Shown piece after piece: positions 16,373-25,074 of a stretch of 64,000 nucleotides of DNA. Source of the DNA: Pokkaliibacter sp. MBI-7 (GTDB lineage: Bacteria > Pseudomonadota > Gammaproteobacteria > Pseudomonadales > Balneatricaceae); assembly GCF_029846635.1 (NCBI RefSeq), contig NZ_JARVTG010000001.1:3205501-3269500 (forward strand), given 5' to 3'. The notes under the pieces were generated by a model. The model was not told the DNA's origin. It did no database searches and saw nothing but the letters and a program-made list of their open reading frames with translations. Positions within the stretch are counted from its first letter, which is position 1; the number at the start of each line of letters is the position of its first letter. A program made the translations under genes and the position numbers.

Positions 16373-18177
16373 TCACTGCTTGGTGTGGCTGTTGGCGGTT
16401 GTAAGGCATCCAGTTGCTGCTGGATTGTATCTCGCTGTGCCCGTGCCTCCGCCGCCGCTTCGCTATTGCCTAGCTGTTCTTCAATTAAAGCTATGTTGTG
16501 GTACGCAATAAGCAGGTCTTTCAGCACCGGCGGTATATCTCCCAGAGTCTGATGTAGTTGCTGGCACAGTTGCAAACTCAGTTGATAGTTATGCTGGGCA
16601 ACAGTGGAGTCGCCTAGTTTGCGCTCAATATCGCCCTGCTTGTTATAAGAAACCGACAAGTCCCTTAGTACTTGCGGTGTATTGCCCAGGCTTTGCTGAA
16701 GTTGCTGACGCAGCTTCAAACTATGCTGATAGGCATCTTTAGCTTCAGCAAGATCGCCTAGTTCGCACTCAATTTCCCCCAGCCGTTCATAGGAAACCGA
16801 CAGGTCTCTTAGTACTTGCGGTGTATTGCCCAGGCTTTGTTGAAGTTGCTGACGCAGCTTCAAACTATGCTGATAGGCATCTTTAGCTTCAGCAAGATCG
16901 CCTAGTTCGCACTCAATATCGCCCTGCTTGTTATAAGAAACCGACAAATCCCTAAGTATTTGCGGCGTATCGCCCAGGCTTTGCTGAAGTTGCTGACGCA
17001 GCTTCAAACTATGCTGATAGGCATCTTTAGCTTCAGCAAGATCGCCTAGTTCGTGCTCAATATCGCCCTGCTTGCTATAGGAAACCGACAAATCCCTTAG
17101 TACTTGCGGTGTATTGCCCAGGCTTTGCTGAAGTTGCTGACGCAGCTTCAAACTATGCTGATAGGCATCTTTAGCTTCAGCAAGATGACCTAATGCGTGT
17201 TCAACATTGCCCAACCTGGAATAGAGAGCCGACAAATTTCTAAGTACTTGCGGTGTATCGCCCAGGCTTTGCTGAAGTTGCTGGCACAGCTTCAAACCTT
17301 GCTGATAGGCATCTTTAGCTTCAGCAAGATCGCCTAGTTCGCGCTCAATATCGCCCAGATGGCTATAGGTAACCGACAAATCCCTTAGTGTCTGTGGTGC
17401 ATTATTCAGGCTTTGCTGAAGTTGCTGAAACAACTCTGCGCTTTCGGTTGCCAGAGCTTGGGCATCCTGTAGCGCACTGATCTTTGTCAGTAGTGTTGCC
17501 AGTTCGCCCAGGCAGACAGCTACAGTACGTAAATGCAGATTGCTTGGCTTTTCCGTGTAACGCTTTCTGGCTGCCGTGAGTTTGTGTCGGGCTGCGGTAA
17601 TAGCCTCCTGCAATTGGTCTGCCGAATAGACATCCTTATCCTGTGTATCATTGTTGCTGGCAGCTAAAGCCTCGCTCTCTGAGCGCTCCATTACGCTCAT
17701 GGCAGGCAGAATAATAAGCTGCTGGCGCACGCTCCATAAATCCGGGGCGTATTCCACAATATGGGCACCAAATGAGTAGGGCAGTTGAAAAAATAGGGGG
17801 CTATTGATCTGGTTTTCCAGCTGCCATCGGCGTTTATTCAGCAGAGATAGGGTCTGCTCTCGCACGCTGTCCCACTGCTGCTCTGCATCCAGTGCTGACA
17901 ATTCCAGCCAGATAGGCGTGCCCTGCTGATGCCCAGAATTGAAGATAGTCTCTGTTACCCACAGTGGAGCATTCTGCAACTGCTCAGGCTTAATCCAGCG
18001 TAGTGCTTTGGCGTGGGTGCGCATATAGTCCTGCACCCGCTGGCGTAGCTGGATGGCGGCACGCGTGTCTTCCACCAGCACGAAAAACAGGGCAAAGCCC
18101 TGGTGCCACTCCAGTATCAACCGGGTTTCGGCCCAGAGCGCCTCAAAGTTGCTGGGCGTGTAGCGGGTATCAGACAT
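16369..18177 (-). CDS. TPR-repeat protein of a two-gene ATPase/TPR module
   Basis: 602 residues. Residues 1-~180 form a globular N-terminal domain of a kind I do not recognise by name. From about residue 240 onward run at least six 48-residue TPR units with consensus LGDLAEAKDAYQHSLKLRQ, then QLQQSLGNTPQVLRDLSVSY. The DNA repeats every 144 bp (CAGCTTCAAA at 16711, 16855 and 16999) with very few differences, so the array is recently amplified or homogenised. TPRs serve protein-protein contacts. The start overlaps the ATPase gene by 8 bp, so the two are coupled. GC is visibly lower than in neighbouring genes, suggesting transfer. Confidence 0.88.
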   Translation of the reverse strand: MSDTRYTPSNFEALWAETRLILEWHQGFALFFVLVEDTRAAIQLRQRVQDYMRTHAKALRWIKPEQLQNAPLWVTETIFNSGHQQGTPIWLELSALDAEQQWDSVREQTLSLLNKRRWQLENQINSPLFFQLPYSFGAHIVEYAPDLWSVRQQLIILPAMSVMERSESEALAASNNDTQDKDVYSADQLQEAITAARHKLTAARKRYTEKPSNLHLRTVAVCLGELATLLTKISALQDAQALATESAELFQQLQQSLNNAPQTLRDLSVTYSHLGDIERELGDLAEAKDAYQQGLKLCQQLQQSLGDTPQVLRNLSALYSRLGNVEHALGHLAEAKDAYQHSLKLRQQLQQSLGNTPQVLRDLSVSYSKQGDIEHELGDLAEAKDAYQHSLKLRQQLQQSLGDTPQILRDLSVSYNKQGDIECELGDLAEAKDAYQHSLKLRQQLQQSLGNTPQVLRDLSVSYERLGEIECELGDLAEAKDAYQHSLKLRQQLQQSLGNTPQVLRDLSVSYNKQGDIERKLGDSTVAQHNYQLSLQLCQQLHQTLGDIPPVLKDLLIAYHNIALIEEQLGNSEAAAEARAQRDTIQQQLDALQPPTATPSSD

Positions 18178-19471
18178 GGTTATGAATAATAGGGGGTACC
18201 TGATACCAGATACTGCCGTTCTGGTAGTTCAGCACCAGAGAGTGGTCGAACAGGCGAATAATGGGCGGTAAATCACTGTCCAGATTAGTGATTTGGCTGG
18301 CCAGATCGCCGCTGTGGTTCTTGCAGTGTTCCAGCCATTGACGGTCTTTGGCATTCAGCCAGTGGAAGTTCTTGGTTTCCTCAGTAATGGCCTGCTGCAC
18401 TGGTGTGCTGTTGGTTTGCGCTATGGGGAAATCGACCCTGCCAAGAGAAGCTTTACGTGTGGCCAGTCGAATCAGTGAAAACATACGGCGCACGTTACCA
18501 CCGGATAACCAGGCAAATTCTTCAATCACTTCTTGGCTGACATAGCGTTGCCAGTCGGCGAAACGTCTGTTGATGACTTCCACCATCTTGCCAATACCCT
18601 CTGCATTGCGCTGTGGCTCTTCATCATTACTAGGCTTATGCATAATTTTGAAGTTGGGCAATGAGAAGGTGCCGGAGTAGAACTGGTCGATATTGGGCAG
18701 TAACGCATGCAGGTAGGGTGGCACGGTGTAAATCACGGAAATATCGGGCATAGCAAGCCGTGCCGGGTTATTAAAAAATAGTTCTTTTAGTGAGTCGAAC
18801 AGTACGTGTTCCAAACCACTGGGGGCAGACAGGCGCTCCAGTGAATCGACAACGAGCACCACCTTTTCTTGTCTACTCTGTTGTTGGATAGCAGCAGCGA
18901 CCTCTGCTGCAAATTTGTTCGCTTCCTGAAAGAACTGACTGGACTGCTGAGCAAATTGGATCAACTCCTGCCTGAAGGTGACGTTTTCATGCAATGAGAA
19001 CTCCACCTCTGCCCCCGGAGTGACGAACTTGGGTTTAAGTTCGACATTAGAGTTCATTACACGCTTAAAGCGATCCCAGATACTGTCTGTAAGAAATTTG
19101 TTGCCGTAGCGCTTTTGCACGGCTTCGCACAAGCCCGCCAGCACAGTAAAAATCAGCTCGGTTTGGCCAATTTTCGGATCATTGAGATCCAGATAGGCAT
19201 CAGCACTGCAATAAAAAGCAGGAATACTGCCTTGGTTTAGCTCACCCATCAGGCGTTGCAGTTCGGTGGTTTTCCCAGCGCCACGCAGGCCAGAGAACAG
19301 ATAGCAGCCAGGGCTGTCTTCCCATTCGATTGCCTGTTTCATTTCAGCAACGCAATCATGGGCCTGATCAGGTGCCCGATTGACGTAGTACGTCAGGACA
19401 TCTTCATCGCGCTTGGCGGTATCCAGAAAGGCATTGTGGAAAGACTTAGGGTCCAGTGGTGGTGTGCTCAT
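18170..19471 (-). CDS. STAND-like P-loop ATPase of a two-gene ATPase/TPR module
   Basis: 433 residues. Walker A is FSGLRGAGKTTELQRL (~57-70) and Walker B is KVVLVVDSLERL (~205). The region after it (LVNNPARL-like FFNNPARLAMPDISVIYTVP) fits sensor 1. The C-terminal ~90 residues look like a winged helix (RLFDHSLVLNYQNGSIWYQV). Domain order resembles STAND/AAA regulators of stress, phage-defence or signalling pathways, but no effector domain is fused. The gene is first, with the TPR gene overlapping its 3' end. The partner supplies repeats that in single-chain STAND proteins would be the sensor. Function is unknown; defence or signalling is inference. Confidence 0.85.
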   Translation of the reverse strand: MSTPPLDPKSFHNAFLDTAKRDEDVLTYYVNRAPDQAHDCVAEMKQAIEWEDSPGCYLFSGLRGAGKTTELQRLMGELNQGSIPAFYCSADAYLDLNDPKIGQTELIFTVLAGLCEAVQKRYGNKFLTDSIWDRFKRVMNSNVELKPKFVTPGAEVEFSLHENVTFRQELIQFAQQSSQFFQEANKFAAEVAAAIQQQSRQEKVVLVVDSLERLSAPSGLEHVLFDSLKELFFNNPARLAMPDISVIYTVPPYLHALLPNIDQFYSGTFSLPNFKIMHKPSNDEEPQRNAEGIGKMVEVINRRFADWQRYVSQEVIEEFAWLSGGNVRRMFSLIRLATRKASLGRVDFPIAQTNSTPVQQAITEETKNFHWLNAKDRQWLEHCKNHSGDLASQITNLDSDLPPIIRLFDHSLVLNYQNGSIWYQVPPIIHNHV

Positions 19472-19732
19472 TTACGATTTCCATTGCCTGGGCAGCCAGT
19501 GATGACGAGGGAGGATAGCATGGGGCAATTGTGGCTGCCTATGCGCGTCGTCGGGCGGCGCTGCCCGGCTCCGCTATACTTGCTCTCGCAACCCGCCAAT
19601 TGTGCATTTGCAGCAATTTCGTCTGTCATCTTATCGCGTCACGATAGTGTGAAAAGCTGACGTTCATTTTGCATGTAATGTCACTATAGTCACGTTGTAT
19701 AAATTTGGGATATCCACTCGGGAGAGAAGATC

Positions 19733-20248
19733 ATGCGGCGACTGGGTTTAGCTGTCGGCACCACAGTGCTGGCAGCATTGATGGTGTTCAGTTATATGGC
19801 CAGGGCCAGTGACTTTCCGGCACCAATGGATGACGTGATTCTCACCGTCAGCGGCGACATTAAGGCCAACAGTGGCAAGGATGTCGACTTCGACCGCGCC
19901 ATGCTGGCCGCGCTGCCACAATCGGAAATCAACACCGGTACCCCCTGGACCGAAGGGGTTCACAACTACAAGGGCGTACTGCTGAAAGATCTGCTGAAGG
20001 CAGTCGACAGTCAGGGCAAGGAAATCATTGCCCGCGCGCTCAATGACTACCAGACCACCCTGACCACCCAGCATGTGGACAAGGATGGCGCACTGGTCGC
20101 CATGGAAGAAGACGGTCAGGCGCTGACCGTGCGCAACAAGGGGCCGCTGTGGGTGATTTTCCCGCTGACCGACCACCCCGAGCTGAATGTGCCCAGTATT
20201 CACAGCGCGATGATCTGGCAGCTGCGCGCCATTGTCGTTAATCCTTAA
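19733..20248 (+). CDS. Periplasmic SUOX-fold-like protein (lacks Mo ligand Cys)
   Basis: 171 residues with an N-terminal signal peptide (LGLAVGTTVLAALMVFSYMARASD). The mature part has TPWTEGVHNYKGVLLKDLL and GPLWVIFPLTDHPEL, the pattern of small proteins annotated as oxidoreductase molybdopterin-binding domain. It contains no cysteine, so it cannot coordinate molybdenum in the sulfite-oxidase way and is more likely a ligand-binding or partner protein. GGGAGAGAAGATC precedes the ATG. The next gene, a membrane GGDEF-EAL protein, starts 23 bp downstream; a paralogous pair occurs at 24517-26982. A role as periplasmic sensor for the c-di-GMP protein is inferred. Confidence 0.82.
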   Translation: MRRLGLAVGTTVLAALMVFSYMARASDFPAPMDDVILTVSGDIKANSGKDVDFDRAMLAALPQSEINTGTPWTEGVHNYKGVLLKDLLKAVDSQGKEIIARALNDYQTTLTTQHVDKDGALVAMEEDGQALTVRNKGPLWVIFPLTDHPELNVPSIHSAMIWQLRAIVVNP

Positions 20249-20271
20249 GGACGTCGGATGTTGTAGTGATC

Positions 20272-22167
20272 ATGAAGAAGTGGCTGAACTCTCTGGTGCT
20301 GTACGGCGTCGCTCTGGTGTTCCTGGGTTTGTCAGCTATTTCTCTGAATGAATACTTTCACAACGCGCAGATCATTTCCTCGCATATCCAGCTGAGTGCC
20401 TGGTCACTGGCCCAGCTGGAGCTGGAACAGCAAAAATTCTTCAATAATCTGCGTCTGTTTCAGGCAGGCGCCATCAGCCATAAAGAGCTGATGTTGTCCT
20501 ACGACATGCTGTGGAACCGGCTGACCATCTTCCTTGAGGGCGACGAGAACCGCGACATTCGCAGCCGCTTCCATGCTGATAAAACCGTCGGTGAGTTCTT
20601 CGATCTGCTCAGGAAGCTGGAACCGACCATGCTGCACCTGAAGCAGAGTTCAGAGCCCATCAGTCAGCTGGTGCAGGACGTTGCAGGCTATCAGTCACGG
20701 ATTCGTGAGCTGATGGTGCTCAATTTCACCGGCCCGGAAGCCTCCAAGCAGCTGGACGGCATACGCCAGTCGCAGCGCATTCTCGCATTCAATATTTCCG
20801 GACTGGTCCTCAGTGGCTGCCTGCTGGTGTTTTACCTGTTACGTCAGTCACGGCGTTACAACCAGCTGGCGCTCAGTGATTCCCTGACCGGGCTGGCCAA
20901 TCGCAGTGCCTTTCAGCAGCAGTTAAATCTGACCTTCAGCCGCCGCCAGCGCGGTCTTTCGGCGTTATGTCTGATCGATCTGAACAACTTCCGTGAGGTG
21001 AACCTGACCCTGGGACAGGCGCAGGGTGACGATATGCTCAAGCGCGTGGCCCAGCGTATCCGGGCGCATCTGCGTCAGCAGGATATGGTGGCGCGTCTGG
21101 ACAGCGATGACTTTGCCATCATCCTCAGAGACCTCGACAGCCGTGAGGAAGGCCTCGGTCTGATGCGTTATCTGCAACGGGTGCTGGTGTTCGAGTATCT
21201 GGCACAGGACAAGGTATTTCAGGTGGATGTCGGTATCGGCGTGGCCTTTATGCACGATGTCGTTTCCGCCGATGACATCATGCTGGAAGCCAGCCTTGCC
21301 CTCAGCGAAGCCAAACGCAGCAAGGAGCATTCGGTTGCCCTGTTTGAGCCGTGGATGAGTGAGCAGGAGCATCGCCGCCGTGAGCTGCTGTCATCGCTTC
21401 GCCGTCTGCTGGAGGGGGGCGTGGTGGATGGTGCGCTGCGTCTGGTATATCAGCCGGTCTACCGTCTCAGCGATCAGGCCATGCTGGGTGCTGAGGCGCT
21501 GATCCGCTGGGCACATCCGCACTATGGCAATATTCCGCCACCCGAACTGATCGAGCTGGCGGAAAACAACGGTCTTGGTCGTGCCCTGGGGGAATGGCTG
21601 TTCAGCCGTCTGCAGTTTGACCGTGATGTCAACCGGGTGATATGGCCAGACGGGATGACGGTGGCGCTTAACCTGTCACCCAGCCTGTTTCATGCGGGTC
21701 TGCCCGACTGGGTAGCGGGTCAGTTGCAGCGCACGGGTTTCCGCGCGGAACAGCTGGTGCTGGAGATTACTGAGAACATCACCATGGTTGACTTCCAGCG
21801 TTCCAAACAGATTCTCGAAGCCCTCAAACAGATGGGCATCAAGGTGGCACTGGATGATTTCGGCACCGGCTACTCTTCACTGTCCTACCTGCGCGAGCTG
21901 AAGGTCGACAAGCTGAAGATTGACCGCAGTTTCGTCCATAACCTGCATGAAGATCAGAACCAGCGCATGTTCGTTATGAGCATCGTCCAGCTGGCCCATC
22001 ATCTGCAGGTGCAGGTGGTCGCAGAAGGCATCGAGTGCCGCCCCGAAGAGCTGCTGGCGACGGAGCTGGGCTGCGATGAAGGGCAGGGTTATCTCTATGC
22101 CCGACCACTGGAAGCCAGCCATCTGCCCGGTATGTGGCTGGTGGGTCATCAGCAGGCTCTGCACTGA
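20272..22167 (+). CDS. Membrane c-di-GMP phosphodiesterase (degenerate GGDEF plus EAL)
   Basis: 631 residues. TM1 (LVLYGVALVFLGLSAISL), a periplasmic helical region of ~140 residues, and TM2 (FNISGLVLSGCLLVFYLL) are followed by a GGDEF domain in which the signature reads RLDSDDFAI, so cyclase activity should be lost. The EAL domain keeps its metal and catalytic residues: AEALIRW, ALNLSPS, LEITEN, DDFGTGYSS, LKIDRSF, AEGIE and DEGQGY. Predicted to degrade c-di-GMP, with the GGDEF part as a possible GTP-binding regulator. ATG 20272 is preferred; GTG 20266 is the alternative. Paired with the periplasmic protein just upstream. Confidence 0.92.
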   Translation: MKKWLNSLVLYGVALVFLGLSAISLNEYFHNAQIISSHIQLSAWSLAQLELEQQKFFNNLRLFQAGAISHKELMLSYDMLWNRLTIFLEGDENRDIRSRFHADKTVGEFFDLLRKLEPTMLHLKQSSEPISQLVQDVAGYQSRIRELMVLNFTGPEASKQLDGIRQSQRILAFNISGLVLSGCLLVFYLLRQSRRYNQLALSDSLTGLANRSAFQQQLNLTFSRRQRGLSALCLIDLNNFREVNLTLGQAQGDDMLKRVAQRIRAHLRQQDMVARLDSDDFAIILRDLDSREEGLGLMRYLQRVLVFEYLAQDKVFQVDVGIGVAFMHDVVSADDIMLEASLALSEAKRSKEHSVALFEPWMSEQEHRRRELLSSLRRLLEGGVVDGALRLVYQPVYRLSDQAMLGAEALIRWAHPHYGNIPPPELIELAENNGLGRALGEWLFSRLQFDRDVNRVIWPDGMTVALNLSPSLFHAGLPDWVAGQLQRTGFRAEQLVLEITENITMVDFQRSKQILEALKQMGIKVALDDFGTGYSSLSYLRELKVDKLKIDRSFVHNLHEDQNQRMFVMSIVQLAHHLQVQVVAEGIECRPEELLATELGCDEGQGYLYARPLEASHLPGMWLVGHQQALH

Positions 22168-22194
22168 GAGCCTGCGCAACCGGCTGACTACTCT

Positions 22195-22234
22195 GTTATT
22201 CAGGCAGATATCAGGTTATTCAGGCAGATATCAG
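22195..22234. repeat. 20-bp tandem direct repeat across the beta-lactamase stop codon
   Basis: GTTATTCAGGCAGATATCAG occurs at 22195-22214 and again at 22215-22234 without a gap. The second copy contains the last codons and stop of the beta-lactamase gene, so the first is a duplicated 3' end. It lies between convergent genes. Confidence 0.85.
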
Positions 22235-23143
22235 CGGCTTGTGACTGGCCGCGTACTCGGCAGCGATGGCCGCACTGATCCCGGCAATAACGGCACTGCA
22301 GGCATCCCAGTCAGCTTTCGCCTGAGTGATGTAAATACTCAGCAGCAGCGGCTTCTGGCCCGGCGGCCAGAGGATAGCGACATCGTTGGCCGTGCCGTTA
22401 TCGCCGCTGCCGGTCTTGTCACCCACTTGCCATGTCTTTGGTACACCTTTGCGAATACGGCTGCCACCGGTGGTGTTATCCCGCAGCCACTGGCCAAGCT
22501 GTTGCTGGCTTGCTGTCGAGAGTACGTCACCGAGGAGCAAGCGCTGCAAATTGGAGGTCATTGCCTCTGGTGTTGTGGTGTCTCGCGGATCATTGTCGAT
22601 GGCCGTGTTCAGGGCGGTTTCCCAACGGTCCAGTCGCGATACGCCATCACCCATGCTGCGGGCAAAATCCGTCACCGCCTGCGGCCCACCCAACTGGCTG
22701 ATAATCAGATTGGCGGCAGTATTGTCGCTGTAGGTCATGGCCGCATGGCAAATCTCGCCAAGGCTCATGCCTTCCGGTTTACCGGCAAACGCTTTGGAAA
22801 TCGGTGAGTAACTCACTACATCCTGCTGGTTAAAGGTCAGGCGCTGTGTCAGCGACAGCCTGCCTTCATCCACCTGCTTCAGAATGGCGCTGCAGGCCAG
22901 CACCTTGAAGGTGCTGCACATGGCAAAGCGCTCGTTGCCACGATGGCTCCAGCCCATGCCCGTATCGGTATCCAGCAGGCTCACGCCAATTTTTCCCTGC
23001 AGTTTTCTTTCTCCGTTGCGCACGGCCTCAGCAAGGCCCGGGTGCTCCGCGGCCAGTGTGAGCGGGGAAAGCGCTGCACCGCATAGTGCAGCAAGTGCCA
23101 GCACACTGCTGTGGCTAAGAAACTGTCGGCGACTCGATGGCAT
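22220..23143 (-). CDS. Class A serine beta-lactamase, Tat-exported
   Basis: 307-residue periplasmic enzyme that hydrolyses beta-lactams. It has a twin-arginine signal (SSRRQFLSHSSVLALAALCG). Ambler motifs: active-site CSTFK (Ser70-x-x-Lys73), YSDN (SDN loop, 130-132), omega-loop RWETALN (Glu166) and DKTGSG (Lys234). Cys69 precedes Ser70, as in CTX-M, PenA and KPC-like enzymes. There is no Cys after the KTG box (GSGDNGTAND), so the C69-C238 disulfide of KPC/SME carbapenemases is absent. An extended-spectrum or PenA-like profile is plausible but not shown. It is divergent from a LysR gene, suggesting AmpR-like inducible control. Chromosomal context with no mobile element seen. Confidence 0.95.
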   Translation of the reverse strand: MPSSRRQFLSHSSVLALAALCGAALSPLTLAAEHPGLAEAVRNGERKLQGKIGVSLLDTDTGMGWSHRGNERFAMCSTFKVLACSAILKQVDEGRLSLTQRLTFNQQDVVSYSPISKAFAGKPEGMSLGEICHAAMTYSDNTAANLIISQLGGPQAVTDFARSMGDGVSRLDRWETALNTAIDNDPRDTTTPEAMTSNLQRLLLGDVLSTASQQQLGQWLRDNTTGGSRIRKGVPKTWQVGDKTGSGDNGTANDVAILWPPGQKPLLLSIYITQAKADWDACSAVIAGISAAIAAEYAASHKPLISA

Positions 23144-23383
23144 GGGGTGTCTCCTGATAGTTAATCTAGGGTTTCAGTGAAAGAAGAGAGCAGGGAGTGC
23201 CGGGTGTATGGCACAAATACAATGGCACTTCCCTGATATTTTCTGCCCTGGCCAGGGAGTAAAAGGATTCTAGAGATGTACGGATGGCTCAGGCAAAGTA
23301 TCTTATTTTGCCTCTGGTATTAGTTTTTTTAGGGTCGAATGTTTTTGGAATGTTAAGCCACGACGCCTGATAAGGAGCTTTGC

Positions 23384-24268
23384 ATGCAGCGTCCGCATTT
23401 GCCGTTAAAAGCGCTGTTAGCTTTTGAAGCTGCCGCCCGCCATTTAAGTTTTACTCTGGCGGCGCAGGAAATGAATGTGACACAGGCGGCCGTGAGCCAT
23501 CAGGTAAAGGCGCTGGAAGAACGTCTGGGCGTGACGCTGTTTCGCAGGCTTTCCCGCGGGCTGGCCCTGACGCCTGAAGGTGAGGCCCTGCTGCCAAGCC
23601 TTCGGCGCTCGTTTGACACGATGGCGCACTCCCTGCGGCAAGTCAGTGAAAGTCAGGGCAAGCAGCCATTGACCATCGGTGTCGTGGGCACTTTCGCAAC
23701 GGGCTGGCTATTGCCTCGGCTGGTGGACTTTTATCAGCAGTTTCCGTGGATCGATCTGCGGCTGTCGACCCATAACAACCGGGTCAATCTGGCGGAAGAA
23801 GGGCTGGATCTCGCCGTGCGTTTTGGTGACGGCGCCTGGCACGGCACGCTGGCAGAACCCCTGATGGCCTCGCCGCTCACTCCTCTGTGCACACCTCAGA
23901 TGGCCGCGCAACTCACGGATGTTGAGGGCTTGCTGCGCTGCCAGCTGCTGCGTTCCTATCGGGAAGAGGAATGGAGCGAGTGGTTTACCGCAGCCGGTTT
24001 GCCCGGTGCCTTGCCGCTGCGAAGTCCCATTCAGTTTGACTCTTCCCTCACCATGATGGAGGCCGCTCGACAGGGTCACGGCGTGGCGCTGGCGCCGGTG
24101 GCGATGTTCCGCAGCTGGGTGGAAGCTGGCTGGGTATGTCAGCCTTTTGCTGCACAGGTGGCGATGGGCCGCTACTGGCTGACGCGACTGCGCAATCGTG
24201 ATGAAACCGCGGCCATGCGGACGTTTAGTGAATGGCTACAGCAGGCCATGGATAAGGAACTGATATAA
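23384..24268 (+). CDS. LysR-family regulator, AmpR/PenR-like
   Basis: 294 residues. The N-terminus LPLKALLAFEAAARHLSFTLAAQEM, then VTQAAVSHQVKALEERLGVTLFRR, is the GcvA/AmpR subgroup pattern. Its effector domain runs from LTIGVVGTFATGWLLPRL and includes EEGLDLAVRFGDG. It is divergent from the class A beta-lactamase across a 240-bp intergenic region, the standard ampR-bla layout. AmpR proteins sense muropeptides from cell-wall recycling and induce beta-lactamase; assignment to that role here rests on position and subgroup. ATG 23384 is preceded by AAGGAG. Confidence 0.92.
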   Translation: MQRPHLPLKALLAFEAAARHLSFTLAAQEMNVTQAAVSHQVKALEERLGVTLFRRLSRGLALTPEGEALLPSLRRSFDTMAHSLRQVSESQGKQPLTIGVVGTFATGWLLPRLVDFYQQFPWIDLRLSTHNNRVNLAEEGLDLAVRFGDGAWHGTLAEPLMASPLTPLCTPQMAAQLTDVEGLLRCQLLRSYREEEWSEWFTAAGLPGALPLRSPIQFDSSLTMMEAARQGHGVALAPVAMFRSWVEAGWVCQPFAAQVAMGRYWLTRLRNRDETAAMRTFSEWLQQAMDKELI

Positions 24269-24516
24269 GCCGCGGGCGAGGGGCACTGGCAACGACGCTG
24301 AGTGTATTGGCCCGCTGGGCTCAGGCCAGAACGCTACACTTCACTCTGCCGTCAGCCCCGCATTCTCTTCCTGCCCTGAGTGCATCGGTCACACGGCGGC
24401 ATTCGGCGTCAAAGTGGTAAAAGGTGACGCCCTGCCACTGGCCGCAGCCGCTATACCTAATGTGAGCCAGTCTGGGCAGCTCGCGATCCATCGGCAGGCT
24501 GGGCAAGAGAGGGCAG

Positions 24517-25071
24517 ATGACAAGCCGGGCATTCAACTCGATGCCAGCAGGGCAGGGCGCGGCCATGCTTTGCTGGCTGTGTGCGGTACTGTTGCTGGTG
24601 GGGCAGGCCGCCTTTGCCGCTGACGCAGACAGCCTGCCTGAACCTCAGGGTAAGGTCGTCCTGACCATCAGTGGTGCGCTGCAACAGCGTAATCGTGGTA
24701 ATGAGGCGCAGTTTGATCTGGCCATGCTGCAGGCCATGAAGCAATACGACATCGTCACTGTCACCCCCTGGACCGAAGGTCTGCACCGCTACCGTGGTGT
24801 CCGGCTCAGCGAGCTGCTGGCGCGGGTGGGCGCCAAAGGTGACTGGGCCATCGCCTACGGTCTGGATGACTTTCATGCCCGGGTCGATCTGTCGCTGGCC
24901 AGCCAACATGGAGCCATCATCGCCCTGTTTGCCGATGGTCACGCACTGACGGTGCGTAGCAAAGGCCCGCTGTGGCTGATCTTCCCTTTGTCAGATGCAC
25001 CCCAGCTGGATACGCCCGCTGTGGCTAATCAGATGGTCTGGCAACTCAATCACCTGCAGCTGGAACCCTGA
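24517..25071 (+). CDS. Periplasmic SUOX-fold-like protein, paralogue of 19733 gene
   Basis: 184 residues with a signal peptide (MLCWLCAVLLLVGQAAFAAD). The mature part repeats the pattern of the protein at 19733: KVVLTISGALQQ, TVTPWTEGLHRYRGVRLSELL, ALTVRSKGPLWLIFPLSD. Mature cysteines are absent. The start is uncertain: ATG 24517 has AGAGAGGG upstream, and ATG 24565 would give a tighter signal peptide. The GGDEF-EAL gene begins 3 bp after the stop, so both are translated together, as in the other pair. Confidence 0.8.
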   Translation: MTSRAFNSMPAGQGAAMLCWLCAVLLLVGQAAFAADADSLPEPQGKVVLTISGALQQRNRGNEAQFDLAMLQAMKQYDIVTVTPWTEGLHRYRGVRLSELLARVGAKGDWAIAYGLDDFHARVDLSLASQHGAIIALFADGHALTVRSKGPLWLIFPLSDAPQLDTPAVANQMVWQLNHLQLEP

Positions 25072-25074
25072 GCC

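Noticed and set aside
16640..17400. Non-coding tandem repeat or CRISPR
   Set aside because: The 144-bp period is a multiple of three and the frame is open throughout, encoding 48-residue TPR units.
22220..23143. KPC/SME-type carbapenemase
   Set aside because: Cys69 is present but the Cys238 partner is not (GSGDNGTAND after KTG), so the diagnostic disulfide is absent.
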